Below, piece by piece: positions 46,961 through 61,900 of a DNA stretch of 64,000 bases. The stretch is from Endomicrobiales bacterium (GTDB taxonomy: Bacteria; Elusimicrobiota; Endomicrobiia; Endomicrobiales; JAFGIL01): positions 31,622 to 95,621 of the forward strand of contig JAFGIL010000072.1 in assembly GCA_016929635.1 (NCBI GenBank). The letters are read 5' to 3'. The first letter of the stretch is position 1. Each line of letters starts with the position of its first letter. The notes beneath the pieces were generated by a model, which saw only the letters and a program-made list of their open reading frames with translations, did not search any database and was not told where the DNA came from. The translations under genes were made by a program, and so were the position numbers.

Positions 46961-49900
46961 TCGAAAATCTTTTTACAATGTTATTCCAGAAACCAATAGT
47001 AATAACTCTTTCCTGCGGTAAATCTTTTACAGTATAAACAAAACGAAATTGATCATCTTCCCCGGGACGGTCCTCTTTAGGTTTGGCAGTGATAATATCT
47101 GATAGTTGAGCACTGACTTTGTTTTCGTAAAAATTTACACCTCTTTCATTGTCTTTAAAACAATTCAAATAAACAGTATCTATATTATTTTTTTGAGCAA
47201 ACTTAAAAGCTTTCTTCATTAGTTTAATAGAAATATCTGTTCCGAATGCAGACGGATCTGCAGCTATCAGGTCTATATATAATGAACCTGGATATTCAGG
47301 TGAATCTGAAGGTCTAATACTATAAACGATATATCCTGCAATTAATCCATCCCTAATTTCATAATCGATATAGTACTGCGGATTTTTAACATTCGCCAAT
47401 CTATCTTTCAAAGCCATCATTATTTTGGCATCACGCTTTTTATGTTCAACCGGCCAATATTTTCTTATACCTTGCGTTTCATTGTAATACGAAATATTTG
47501 AATTTATTTGCCTAATTTGAGAATAAAGAACATCAAAATTTGCCGTCCTGTCCGCTATTCCTATCATCCTTAAAATCCAAGCTGACAAATTAATCGCCAT
47601 ATTAGCAAAAAATCCAGGTATCCAGACCAAGACATTGTGAATTAAAGAATATTCCTTTTCTGATTTAACTGCGCTTTCATCAATAACTACTGAATCCTTC
47701 AAATATTTCTCTTTCATCTCCCTTGCCTGAGCATCCAGTCTTTCTATTTGAGATTCTATATTTCTTAAAAATTCATCCAGTTTTGCAAAATCTCCCTTAG
47801 CTTTATATACCTCATTATATAACTCAACGTAACCAATAATTGCAGCTGAACAAGTTCTGGTCCAGTGGCTTAAATCTCCTTCAAAATCTTTTAAACCTAA
47901 AATTATCATCATTACAAAAAGAGGTGTAAGTGAATCCAACAGTTTATAAGATTTGGTATTAATTACTCCCATACAATAATCAATATTCCCTTGTTCCGCA
48001 CTATCCCCTTTTTGAATTTCCGCCCTGATCCTTTGGCATAATGCTATAATTTCTTCTTTATCAGACGCTACCTTGTCAATGAAACCTTCAAACTCCTGCG
48101 CAAGCCTGGCTCTGGAAATTTCAGGGAAATAAACATTCAGTTTTTCTATATCCATAACTCCTAAATCCCTGTCTTCCTTGAGGCACACACTTAAATGATT
48201 TAAAAAGTACCCTTTAGCTTGCCCGGATATCTCCTTATTTTTAAAGGCAGATTCAAATATATTCAGAGCAATATAATCCGGAATTATACCCTGTTCAAAC
48301 TCTTTTTTAAAGCTATCGAAAGCTTTCATCGGGCTGCCGTATCTCTCATCCAACTCGACCGATGTCTTCCCGGAAATATATGAGCTTAGCTCCTCCCATG
48401 GCCTGTGACCGATAATAGTATCCCATAACGCAGCTCTAAAGAATAAAACAATATCTACAAGATGAAGGACAATGAAATCTAATACTTTGCGTAAAACTCC
48501 CCTTTCTCTCCTAGACATTTTTATTTGTTTCGATATGTGGGATAAATAGAACAATCTATCAAACATAAATGAACGATTTAACAGGTTTGGATTAAGAATA
48601 ACCGTATATTCATCTCCCCGTTTCTCATATCTAACAGGGCTGTACCCCCTTTCCTTAACTACTTTTATCTTCACATCTTCAAGCCCTGAGGCATCAAGCT
48701 TCTTCCTTGCCTCATATTCCAGATACTTTTCTCTCACCGTTATCTTATAATGCGCATTTTTTGATGCCCAGAGGCTGCTGGAAATATAAACAAATATAAA
48801 TAACACAGGAATCAAGAATAGGATTCCAAGAACTAAAATTGATGCTTTGAGTATTAAACCCAGCCCCAAAAGCAGCAGCCCTGCAAACAAAGTTGAGATT
48901 AAGGTATTAACAAGCGTATATTTCTGTGCTTTCTCAACCTCAACAATCCGGTCAGTTTCGGGCGATACTGCTGATTCTTGCTCTTCAATTTTTAACAGTT
49001 CAGGCAGGCCCTGTTTTTCAAGGGTCATATTTGCCCATTTAATTAAGGCAGGATGCCATGTTTTGTGAGCCCACTTATCCTTGCTGTATCTTTCAAACCT
49101 GATTTTATAAAGCAGTGCTTGTGCAGGTGTAACATTAAAATCGAAGTAATCCGGTTTAACGGGCCTGTTATAACGGATATCCCAGTATAGACTTCTTGCT
49201 TCTTCAGGTGTTTCAGCCGAGGCAACAATAGCTTCCAATACTTCCGGGTGTTTATCCAATGCATCAAGCCATTGCCTGAACCTGCTTAATGCCTGCTCAG
49301 GGCTGTCTGAATATTTTATAATCCTTGCTATAAAATCCGTAGTGAAAACAGGAAACGTTTTTTGTATATTCCTTAACGCCTGCTTATGTATATCTCTCTG
49401 ATGAATGCTATAGAAACTCATAATCCTTATACATGTTCCATAATCAGATATATCCGAGGATCCTGCATATAAATCTTCCAGGCCCAGCATCTTAGCAGGT
49501 TTTTTGTCTATTTTAACTGTGTCAGTCTCGCCGTAAGGATAAGGTTTTTCCAGCTCTTGCTTTAACTCATCAGGATCGCTCGGAGGCTCTTCCGGAATCA
49601 CAACACTCTGTTCATCTGTCTGTTTATCATCAGCTTTTCTGCTTAATCTAAGTTTTGGCCACTTTTTTAAGAATTTTACTTGATTATCAATCAGGACATT
49701 GTAATATATGTGCCAGGAAAAGCTGATTACTGCTCCTGCTATTAAAGATGCGACTTTTACCTGCACAAAATAATCACTTACTCCAAATGGCACCCAGATA
49801 ACAACCATTGATGCAATAAATCTTTTGACAACATTACCTAATAAGTGAAATAGCTTTCCAAATGCAGTTTTTTTCCGGTATTCTTCATTCTGTCTGAGAT

Positions 49901-52900
49901 TATATATATCAGTTATAATATGTATCAACGCAAAAACACCCAATGCAAGCATCCTTGTTACAGGATCCTGTATAAACGCAAAAACAACACCTAACGCAAT
50001 CGTCTCAAATAACTCGCTCCAGAACGGCACATTAAACAATCTCAGCGTTGTTTCAGGTTTTACTTCTTCATGAGCATCCGATTCCAACTGAATTGCGTCT
50101 TTTGGCAAGGTTATTCTTGCGATTGTTCTATGCTTTTTGCCGCTTTTATCATCCTCTACTTTTTCAGAGATATATTCAAACGTTCCTCCATGAAGTTGCA
50201 CTAACAATTGGCACCAGATAATACCAACACCTTGTGAACTGTAAAGATGATCTCTCCTGCACTCTCCTACAGGAGTATTTGAGACAATCCTGATACTTCC
50301 ATTCTCTCTTTTTCCTATCGTTTCAAGGCCAATCCCATAATCTATAAAATCTATTGTAACATTTTCACCTGCTTGTGATAAGGAAACTTCTATCGGGCCT
50401 TCATCGTTCAAACGAGTGTAAGCATCGCATGCGTTTTTATATAACTCCCATAATATGAAATCAAAATCTCTGGACATAGTATTCCCAGCTAATCCTTCAT
50501 GAGAATACTGAACCTGTTCATTTTCCAACAACCAGTCAATTCTTCTTGCGGTTACCATTCTTAGCAGTTCATCGTTTTCCGAAGTTATAGAATCCATGTC
50601 GACTTCTGCAGCCCATCTAAAATTCAGGTCCTTTGTTGCTTTCATATATTTCTGTATTCTGTTACGTTGCCATTTATAGTCATCTATATCTACTGATTTC
50701 TTGAAATCAATAGTATAAACAAATCCTTCGGAAGGTGTGCCCTCTGACCGCGTATCACCGGCAGTAAGTATATCATGCACAGGCTCCATTGTTTCGATAC
50801 TCCGCATAGCACGATCCAGATATTCAGGGCCTAATAATTTTCTCCCAACCAGGAAATCAACTATTCTGAAGTATAGAAGCCTTGCGTTTCGCGTAACCTG
50901 AGCATTTCTCGGGTCTATATCAGGATTATCCCAATCCGTGTACGGATAACTAATCCCTAAATTTGCATCATAACTATCTATATTTCTTCCAAGAAATACA
51001 AGCAGCGGAGTATTAATTCTTTGATAAGTAATATCAAAACCAATCATATAATCCATTGTCTCCAATACATATTCAGGACTATGTAATTCATGTAATATAT
51101 GCAGTGCCATCTTCCGTTTTAACTCATCAACTACATCTATTTGGGTATTTGTTGCATCCAGCTCCTCAGCCCACTCCACTAATACAGTGATGAAGGAAAC
51201 CATAGATTCGCCCGAAAATATATGGTCAGTGAAAACAGTCCTTTCCGGCCTGTTTATAATTGAAATTGGGTCTAAATCTAAACCTGAAAGGTATTGTCTA
51301 TATCTTAATACTTGTTCTCTACCGGGATGTTCTTTGTCTTTTTCAACCAACCTTGCATTGCGTTTGTGCCATCTTCCGGAGAATGCCACATATTCGAATC
51401 TGTCTGAATCCCATTCAAGCAACCTTGCCGTCTCTACAATCCATACAGGAGTCCTGCCTATTGCCACAATCCTTTCGGTTGGATATGCCTTTGCTAGTTT
51501 CCTGGATGTATCAACTAATGTTTCCACGGAAGAATCTTCTAATAGAGGGCAACTTACATCTTTTAAAGGCTTGAATGCTTTTCTAAATCTATTTCTGTAT
51601 CTCCGGAGTTTTGCAGGTCCTTTTTTAAGCAGTTTTCCCGCTTTTCTGCGCCATTCCCCCGTTACAAGTTCATCAATTAACAGGTTTTTGGATAAACTCT
51701 GAGCTGAATCAACGGTTGAACCCAGCATGCCTTCCGTACTTGCATTTTCCACATAATTCGGCATATCATCCGCAAATGCAACCTCTTCAGGAGTCAAACC
51801 GGTCTCCTGCAATATGTGTGCAAAATACTCCTGATCGCTTTTTGTATGGCCTTCCTGCCAGGAAACAAACTGTCTTTCAAATAATTCTTCAGGATTGCCT
51901 AATGCAGCAGTTAATGCTTCATTAACACTCTGTGTTTCACTCCAATTGCTGCCATCCGTGTGCTGGTCAGAAACAGTTGCCAGTCTGAAATTTCCAGCTA
52001 ATCTATTTAATGCACTTACTGTTCTCCGGTCAGATTTCCATGGTTTCTTGAAAAGATTGGCAAAATCCAGCGGCGTCAATCTTATAGGTATATCTCTGCC
52101 GGCCAAATAACTATTAAACAAATCCACATAGGCATCAAAAGAAACTTCAGAATCGCCTTCTTTATTCCTTCTGTATTCTATGCCACTTCCGTTTCTAAAT
52201 TTAGTATAGATATCCAGGAGTTCAGACTCAGATGTATATTCTGCAAACCCCAACTCATTAAAATACTTTTTAAATCTTGCTCCAGCAGCATGTAAGTCCG
52301 GCTGTATAACAACTCCCCCCACATCTAATAATACTGCCTTTACACCATCCAGCCTTTTAATATAAAACTCAGCCAGTTCTCTGGCTCTTTCATATTCCTG
52401 CTGATTTTTAGGCGATTCCAGGACTTCCAAAATAGAATCTGCAAAATCAGGGAATGAACGCAGCTTTATCATATCAACTTTATCCTGCATTGACTCAAGA
52501 TTCGCAGGAATTATTTCTAAAACCCGCTTTAAAACTTTAACATCTTTAGTTTTTAAAAATAAATTAGTATAACCAAAAATCGGAGTAAAGGGAGTTCTTC
52601 CCCAATGAATAAACAACAATTTAAAATATTCTAATTTATTACTTAAAGCAACTACTTCTTCCTCTAATGCAAATAGTAGTTGAACCTGTATGACTATATT
52701 ATCAAAATCTTGGTTGATTATTTCAAAATCTGCATCGTCTTTTCTCTGCAGCTCTTTTTCAATATTTCTGCATAAATCTTCAATGATTTTCTTTGAAGTA
52801 CCTATTTGAGCTGAAAATTCATTGAATTTAACCAGTAATCCTCTTGCTTTATTTTTGGATAACATATCTGATAAAAACCGTGTTGAATGCAGTATTTGGT

Positions 52901-55900
52901 TGCCATAAGCAATAAATTCAAGAGCTGTCCAGCGGTGGGTATTTTCGTGATACTGAATAATGCTTCTTCTTAGGTAATCCGGAAGGAATGAAAACGCTAA
53001 GTAATCTATATAAATTATACCGTCTTTAGCGGCTGCTATATCCGGCCTTGCTATTTCCAACTCATCAATTGTTATTTCTACTTCTTCAAACTTTAAACCT
53101 TTGCAATTTTCTTCAAGCCATGCTTTTACTTCTTCCTCTCTCACTCTTTTAATAGGGCCGGCCCTTATTTTATTAGCTTCCATTTGCGCCTGATGAATCA
53201 ACTGTTTCTGATTTTTCATTAACAAGATGCCTGTAAACGGTGCTAATAGTACAGAACCTGCTTCCAGTATTGCAACGAATACTCCTAAAATCCCTTGGGG
53301 TTTCTGTTTAACTGAACGTGAAATAATATATAATGCACCGCCGGATATTATGGTTACTCCTACCGCTATAGAGACTGCCCAAATTAAAGCTGGCAGATTA
53401 AAGATAATACCTACGGTAACCAATGTTACTGCCCCCGCTGCCTCAACTCCTGCTATTACTGATGCTGCTGCTCCTGCTTTCTTTGTACCTGATATACTTA
53501 CTTTTTCAAATTTATCTTCTATATCTTCATCCTCAGTAGATGATATTTTGCTTTTCTTTCTTAATGATAACTTCAAGTAGACAAGACTAGGCAGAGTCAT
53601 TAGATAAATAACACTCATAGCAGCAAGTGCATAATTCGATATAAATGAAGTATTTCCTACAAATAATAAACCCAATCCCAATAAAACAGCAACAAAACTT
53701 AAAATCAGCGTACTAACAATAAAACTCAGGCTGGCTCCTTTAAGCATTGAACTGCTTTCTTTTGTATAAGTAGTAATTATCTTACTGGCCTTAATTAATC
53801 CTCTTTTAAACAAATTTGTTTCTTTTTCTTCTTCGGTAAGAGGTACCGCAGGGCTGCTTACGCCTCTTAAAATATCAATAAATCTTGAGATCTGATATGC
53901 TGCAAAAAATACCAATAGCTCAAAAATAGGTATAGCAAGTATGGCAACTATTGTCTGAACATCCCCATGCAATACTCTTGTGATGGTATCTGGCATTATC
54001 AATCCATAGTAAGGGTCCTGGAACTTTACTATGGAATAATCTCCGGGTATGGATAATAACCAGGACCACGTGGTTACTGCAATTCCTATTGAGAAGAATA
54101 TCAGCTTTTTAAATGTGATATTTTCTTTATTAACCTCTCTCATACCTTCTCTGAAAATAAGCATACCTAGAGTAGCATCAAACAGATTTCCAACCCAACG
54201 CAAAAAGAAATAAGTGAAAGTCATGTAGTACAGTTCATCCATATTTGGGGTTGTGGTATGAGGAAATCCTACCCTGACTTCCAGACCGGCACTAATCCCT
54301 GTTAATAGTTTATATGAAATAAGTTTTAGGAATTGCCTTACATACGCATGGAACGGGTATAGAAAATAAAAACTTAAAGAACCAACCAACGTAACTATCA
54401 GCATTCTCACATTAGGCCTTCCCGAAAAGCGCTCGTCAACTTTCTTAATCCAATCGTCAAATGCTACCTGTTTCACCAAAGGCATGAAAACAATTGCCAA
54501 TCCTGCATAAAGGCCTACCTTGGCAGCACTTACTAAATCAGAGATGCCCAGATAAAGGAAATATTGCTGTAGAATTGCAGAAAGCATCAATCCAACTAAC
54601 GTACCAAAAAGTACTCTCCCCTGTCTGTGTAAAGCATACTGAATGATTATTCTAAGGCCGCGTACTTCCCCTATCGAAACGATGACTTGTTCTGCAAAAG
54701 GTATGGTAGTCAAGACACTAAATACACTTTTAAGCAGTAAAGAATAAAAATTGTACTCAGTTGACTGGGTCTGCTGTTTAAACCAGACACTAATCCTGTC
54801 ATGCTGCAGGAACTGTACCTTCAGTTCATCATCAAGAGAGACAAACAATGCGGGGTTTATCTCAAAAAATATCTTGCCGGAATCTCTTACGACCCTGCTT
54901 GGAACGTATTTCTCATTAATTGTTCTTATCTCAATTCCATTTTCAACAAGCTCTTCATAATAACCAGGCCTTGCATAATTCAAGATATCTCTTAAAATAT
55001 AAGATGGTTCCTCAGCTGAATCACGGTTTTCAACCAGTTTTGAAGCTCTCCATATGCCAAAAGCCTGCTGGCCATAGTATATAGCAGCGCGAATCCCAAA
55101 AATCGAACTTAGAATAACCATAACAATGATGCTTCCCTGCACACCGGCAATACCATATAATAGACTTGTAGGAGATAAGTAATAATATAATGTATATATT
55201 GCCACCAACGGAGAAAGCACAGACAAAGCGCTCATAATAACTCTGAGTGTAATGCCTGAGCTTATATTACGAAAACTTTTCAGAACCGGTTGTTTAAATT
55301 GGGAAAGCCTGGAATCCGTGTCAATTTGTGTGTCTTTATTTTTCATCAACCAGGAAACAAATAGAAGTGTGGTTACTATGTTAAATGCTCTGTGGATTGC
55401 TATGTTTACTGCTTCTCTGTGGAAGGGTATCAAATACCATGCTGCTGCCATTACTGATATGCCTGCTACCCGCAATACGCTCTGTATAGGCCAGAATACT
55501 ACTCCTATCCAGCCTAACACTGTGGTTGGCTTTGCATAGTGACCGATGAAAAATCCCCATACACCGTACCAGAAATCCCTGCTAAACGGGCTGTTTGAGA
55601 ATATATCCGCTATTTCACTATGTTCCACTACAGGCGCATAGCTCCATGATGCCCATACGCGCACCGCGGTGTTTATCCATACTTTCCTGTACCACTTCTC
55701 GCTATGATACATCCTTTCCCAGTCCGGTGACTTATAATGTTCATCCTGCAGGTATCTCTCAAAGGTAGATAACCTCATCAACCCGCCAGCCCCGCCCGGT
55801 TTCTTCACTGGTGTGACATCAATAGTAGCCGTATCTCTGGGTATATATCTTCGATGATAAAGATTTTCAACATTTTCAATATCGTAATTGAATCTTAAGG

Positions 55901-58900
55901 GGCCAGGATCTTCAGCTCTCTTTCGTATTTCAATAATTAAATAATTTGAATGATCTCTGTTAAAATAAAAAGTATCTTCATAAAACTCAGCTTCTATCTC
56001 GGGAGTCACTTCCATTAAAGGTTCTCCTCTTCTCCATGTCCCCTCGTCTGTTTTTACCCATCTTAGATGACTTAAATTGTCTATTACACAAAGCCGTATA
56101 TCATAACCTGCTTGTTGAAGACGTTTTATCTCACTGAAAATAGGCACACCTTCCAAATATACGCTTCCCAGAAACTGATCTTTATCTTCTAATAAATCTG
56201 TCTCAAAAGCTTCCATAGCTTCTGCGTAAGTCTCTTCATTCATAAGACTTAGAACAGCACTTGCTTTGCCATTTACTTTTAATATACGATATAATTCTTC
56301 AATACCCCTTAAGGGATCATACATATATTCAATTGATCGCGTAGCTAATGCAAGGGTAGCTGTTTCATCTTCATAAGGAAGATCCTCTCCTGTCTCTCCA
56401 AAACTCCACTCTACTGCTTGATAATAAGAATCATCTCTTTTACTTCTTCTTTCTTGTTCTTTTTCAACTTCTTCCCTAAACTCATTAACTTCAAATGCCA
56501 GAGACCTAAAACGGGTTTCTTTCATTTCAGGAAAAATAGATGCAAAAAATCCATCTGTTTCTTCTAATAAGTCTCTTGAAACAAATCCATAACCAGCACC
56601 TATATCTGCAACCACAAACTCAGCTAAAGAATTTGATTCCTGTGCTAAATCAACAGTATCAGAATGGGTAAAGGAAAATCCATGTAGTTCCTGTATACTT
56701 TCATATGCACCACCAAGGTACCTACTATTTAATCTTCTTCTCCGTTTCATTCCTACTGCTTTTGCAGAGTACTCACTTATTTGAGTCTTTAATCCCTCCC
56801 TTGTAAGACCACTAAAAATGATTTCCTCACTATGTAAATCAGACTGTGGTTCTGGTTTTTCTTCGTCAGGTTCTATAGGTGCAACTTCTTGAGGTATATC
56901 TGGCTCAACAGATGCTTCAGGTTTTACTTCCGACTTATAGTCAACAGTGTTTATACTTTGTGGATATGAGGTTTTTGAGATTGCTATTGAAACCAGTATG
57001 ATAAAGACAATAGTGCCAACCAAACAAACAATAACGTCCATCCAGTCAAAAGTGCCTGTTAATCCAAATTTCCCTTCCAATACCTCATGCCCGGAAATAC
57101 TTAACGCGTTAAATAGTGCAGCCCATATAAATCCGTACTTCAATGATTTCTGATACTCAGTGTTTTTACCAGAAAATATATATTTTTGTAGAATGGGAAT
57201 TACAAACCTGATACCCAGTGTCGCAACGATAAATGAAAACAGCGGATTTAGGAGAACAAAATGTGTATACAATATTACATATGCAAAACTAATCGCAACT
57301 GCTAAAGAAGCAATCATCTTAGTAACTGTAAATGCTTTTGAGATATTTTTTTCTTTTCTTGAAGTAGGTTGTTCTATCTTATAACTGCTGAATAATGCAT
57401 AGTTCGCACAGAGTATTGCAGGTATAATCAAAGCGTCATTAAGATACCAACGTATATATATACCCAATCTGCCTTGGGTTGAGGATATCAGCATCGACCT
57501 TACAATTACCTCTCCAACAGCAGTCAGTTTTATTGCGGAAAATAAATGCAAGATGTAACCCCAAAGATAAGTAGCAAAACCTGTATAAAATAGTATTGCT
57601 GGAATAATAAGAGATATGCATACAAGCAAATATCGTTTCAAATTGCGATTTATTAATGGAGGTTTCTTTTCTTTTACATCTCCAGACTGTGTTGTGTCAA
57701 TTCCTTCCTGATCATAATCAGCTTTTACCAGTGATTTTGAAAACCTGTCTCTAAAATATAGCCCAATAGAAACAGGACTTAGAGGTGCAATGATAAAAGA
57801 ATATATAACGATTATTATCCAACTTCCCAGAATAAGCTGTTTAGCTTGGTCACTTCCTATCATTTCTGCAAATACATTAATGAATCTTGGATAATAATCG
57901 GAAAAACCTAGAAAAAACGTAACATAGGATGCCGAAAGTATTACCAATACCAATACTATCCGTACTAATGTTGGAATATATCTGTCATATACCAAACCTA
58001 TTCTTTCTTTACCTGTTTTTGGAAATACTCTGGCTATCAATGATACTATGGGAGTTCTAAACCAGCCAACAATATCTTCAAAATATCGTGTGTCCAATGA
58101 ACCCGGCTTACTTAAAGAAGCATCAGCCTTTAACGAATCATAATCTCTACCTTGTATGAATTTCTTAATAATTGTCACAACAGTATTTATCCCCATATGC
58201 AGCCATACAGCAAGTGGCGACAGGGGTGAGAGTTTAAAAATTATTCCCGTAAAACCTATTAATGCAGGAAAAATCATATTAAGGCTTGGCGGTGCAATCT
58301 TCTTTCCGGGTTTTACAAAATCTATGGCGTAATCCAATAAATGAAGAGCAATAAAAAGCACCCAAGCAATTATTACATTTCCGCCGAAAAATGTATTGGC
58401 GATTACAGTAACTAAAATATTTTCAATAAACGGCGCTACTATTACATCATAAACACTGTTAAAGCTCTCCTGTCTGACTTCCGGGAAAATTCTTGAAAAT
58501 ACACCCCACATAATGGCTCTCAACCAGTTCCAGACACCCCCTCTATAAGTTTTGCCTTCCGCTGGTGCAGCGAATCTATCATCTGCCTTTTCTATAGTAA
58601 AGATAAAATCACCGCACTTGCTAATAAATCTATAGAAACTGCCGAATGTTTCCTGAATTTGTTCTTCATCTAATATATCAACTTCGCCTCTTTGCCATCT
58701 TACAATATATTCCAACACTTTAGCCCGCATTTCCGGATTTTCAGGCAAAAATCCTTTTCTTATGTAAAAGAAAATTGTTTTCCAATCGGTCAACTGATAT
58801 TTCATCACTCTAAACTTTGTAATCCCGTATCTGTTTTTTAATACATTCAACTTCATATAAAAAAGTATCTTCATATGCGGCGATTCAACAAAATTCACGT

Positions 58901-61900
58901 TAAGATTATATCCCATTCCCATCCTGGCTTCATCTCTTCTTTCTATATGAAATTGAGTAAATCCATGTGCTACATCTTTATTGCCAACAGTGTAATGTTC
59001 CGGGTCCAGTGAAAGACCGCTAATACTCTCCCACCACTCATACTGGTATTCAACGCCATCAACTCCCAATGCAACTGCATTGTACGTATCGGGGCCGCTC
59101 TTCTCGCTAAGCCGCCCGTCAAGTTCATCAATTTCATTACTACACCTTTGCATAAATTCATCTAAAACTTGCTCATCATATTTTGCTGGTGAAGGCTGCT
59201 CAGAGGCTTCCTGCAGGCTAAAAACTAGATCACCGCAAGTTCCAAGGAAAGTAAAATAATCCCCAAATATCTCTTTTATTTCATCGTATTTTAGTCTATC
59301 CACCGTTCCGGTCTTCCAGAGGCTAAGATAAGTCAATACTTTATCTCTTGCTAAGGGATCAACAGGCATGAATCCTTTCCGGATATAGAAGAAAAAGGTA
59401 TTCCAATCTTTAAATTGACTGTTTGGCACAATAAATCCTTCAGTACCATATCTGTTTTTTAATACATTAAGCTTCATTTCAAATAGTATCTTCATATGGG
59501 TCGATCCGATATCTTCCATTCCCGGATTATAACCCATTCTTATTAAAGCTCCATCTTCATGTAAATTAGTGAATCCATGAGCTACCATAACATTATCGAC
59601 ATAAAAGAACTCAATAAAATTATTGCGCTCGAGATTAGTTTCCCATCTATAACGGTATTTAACGCCATCTATCTCTAAATCAGCAAAATTAATTATGTCC
59701 AGCTCATAACTGGATATTTTAAGACGTCCATCTAATTCGGCAATCTCGCTTGTCCGCTGTTCTATAAGGCTTCTAACAACTTGATCTTTACGTACTTTAT
59801 CACTCATCAACCAGGAGGCAAAAAGAGGTGTGGTTACAACGTTGAATGCTCTGTGGATTGCTATATTTACTGCTTCTCTGTGGAAAGGTATTAAATACCA
59901 TGCTGCTGCCATTACTGATATGCCTGCTACTCTCAATATGCTCTGTATCGGCCAGAATACTACCCCTAGCCAACCCAATACCGTGGTCGGCTTTGCATAG
60001 TGCCCGATGAAAAAGCCCCATACTCCATACCAGAAATCCCTGCTAAACGGACTGTTTGATAATATATCCGCTATTTCACTATGTTCCACTACAGGCGCAT
60101 AGCTCCAGGATGCCCATACGCGCACCGCGGTGTTTATCCATACTTTCTTGTACCACTTCTCGCTATGATACATCCTTTCCCAGTCCGGTGACTTATAATG
60201 TTCATCCTGCAGGTATCTCTCAAAGGTTGATACCCTCATCAACCCGCCAGCCCCGCCCGGTTTCACCTTTGATGTTTCATCGGATACTGTTGCAGCCCCT
60301 TGCTCAATAACTGCTTCTAAAAAGAAGATAAGCTCATCAAAGCGGTCTGTATATCTACTTAAATCACTAATTCGCCTTTGTACATTATCATTTTCTCGAA
60401 TCAATTGAGTTGCTATCGTTATAATTCCAATTCTATTACTAACATAATGTTTTAATGAACTTATAACATTTGGATTGTAGTATATAGACCTGAATATTTC
60501 ATCTATTCCTGCAATCTCAGGTAAAATATCTGCATATCTGATAGAATACTTTTTTCTTGATTCTGCAATAATTTCTTCTATTAAATGTATATACTCTTGT
60601 TTTTTTGCTTTTATAAATGTTGTTAGGGCTTTTAACTGATCAATAGAAACATCCCTTAATATATCATCAATATCCATTTGAGATATCACTCCTGTTGCGT
60701 TACTATATAAGACGGCAGGTTTTTTCTTAACAAAAGCTAATAATCCCACATTAACATTGCTAGAATCAACCTCTATGTCCGGCCTCGTTTTTGCAAATCT
60801 TGCAGCTATGTCCCTAAGTTTTTCTTCATTAAAAGCACCCTCCTCTATATGAGGTGTAATCGACGATAAATCTGCAACACCTTCATCAAATGGAACTGAT
60901 ATCATAACGCCATGGTTACATGCTTCAAGCCAGGTTTCAATATATCTAGCTATACCATCAAAGGTTTCAATCCCTTCCAGGTGTTCCAGAACATGGTTCA
61001 GTACTATAAAATCAGCAGGTGAACCGAAACTGTTAATTGAAAAAATTTTCAAATCATCGCTTGAATTTATACTTTCCGGATTTGCAGTTATAAATTTTAT
61101 ATTATCAGCCTCTGGAGCATATGACTTTGCACCATACTCTATTATGTCTTCCTGTACATCAGTCCCAAGTAATCTTGCAGATTCGATGCTTTTATCTGCA
61201 CTGAATATAAAAGATCCTAAACCGGTCCCTAAATCATGAATTATAGGTCTTTCCAAGCCTCTCTGCATAGAAATCTTTTGAATCATTTCTATTTCACGAT
61301 GGTATAACCAACCAAAGTGAGCTGTATGCAAGTAATTGTCAGAATTTAGAAGATTTTTACTTGGGTCATATACATCTCCATGTCTATATCTTCCAATTGT
61401 TTCATCAAAAACCTTTTGTGTCTGTCTGGTAACTATTCCCAACCTTTCCCCATGAGTTATCCGGCCTGCAGAAAACCTTTCCACTGCCTGTACAAGCCTT
61501 ACAATATTTACATTTAATTCTTTATTGAAAAAATACTCATTTAACTCTTTACGCCTATACCAAAAATGATCTTTCTGCAAATTATCACCAAATTTTGGAA
61601 TGATAAGGAATACAGTTTTGCCTTTTTCAATCATAGTATAGACATCGAACCATTTGCCGTTCAATTCGATTATTCCGCCTCTTCTCTCAATATCCTCACG
61701 TTCCTTATCATATGCGAAATAAAAGCCTTCCATTTCATCACGGTTTTTATAAATGTCATCAAAATCGCTCCATTTAACTATTGCCGCCTGGAATGAATCA
61801 ATCCTACCTTTTGAACTAAGCAGCAGTCTGTCTATCCACTCTTTCAACCCGCGTTTAGCAGCTGAAAGTGCCACGTATTTGTCTACATATACCATTACAC

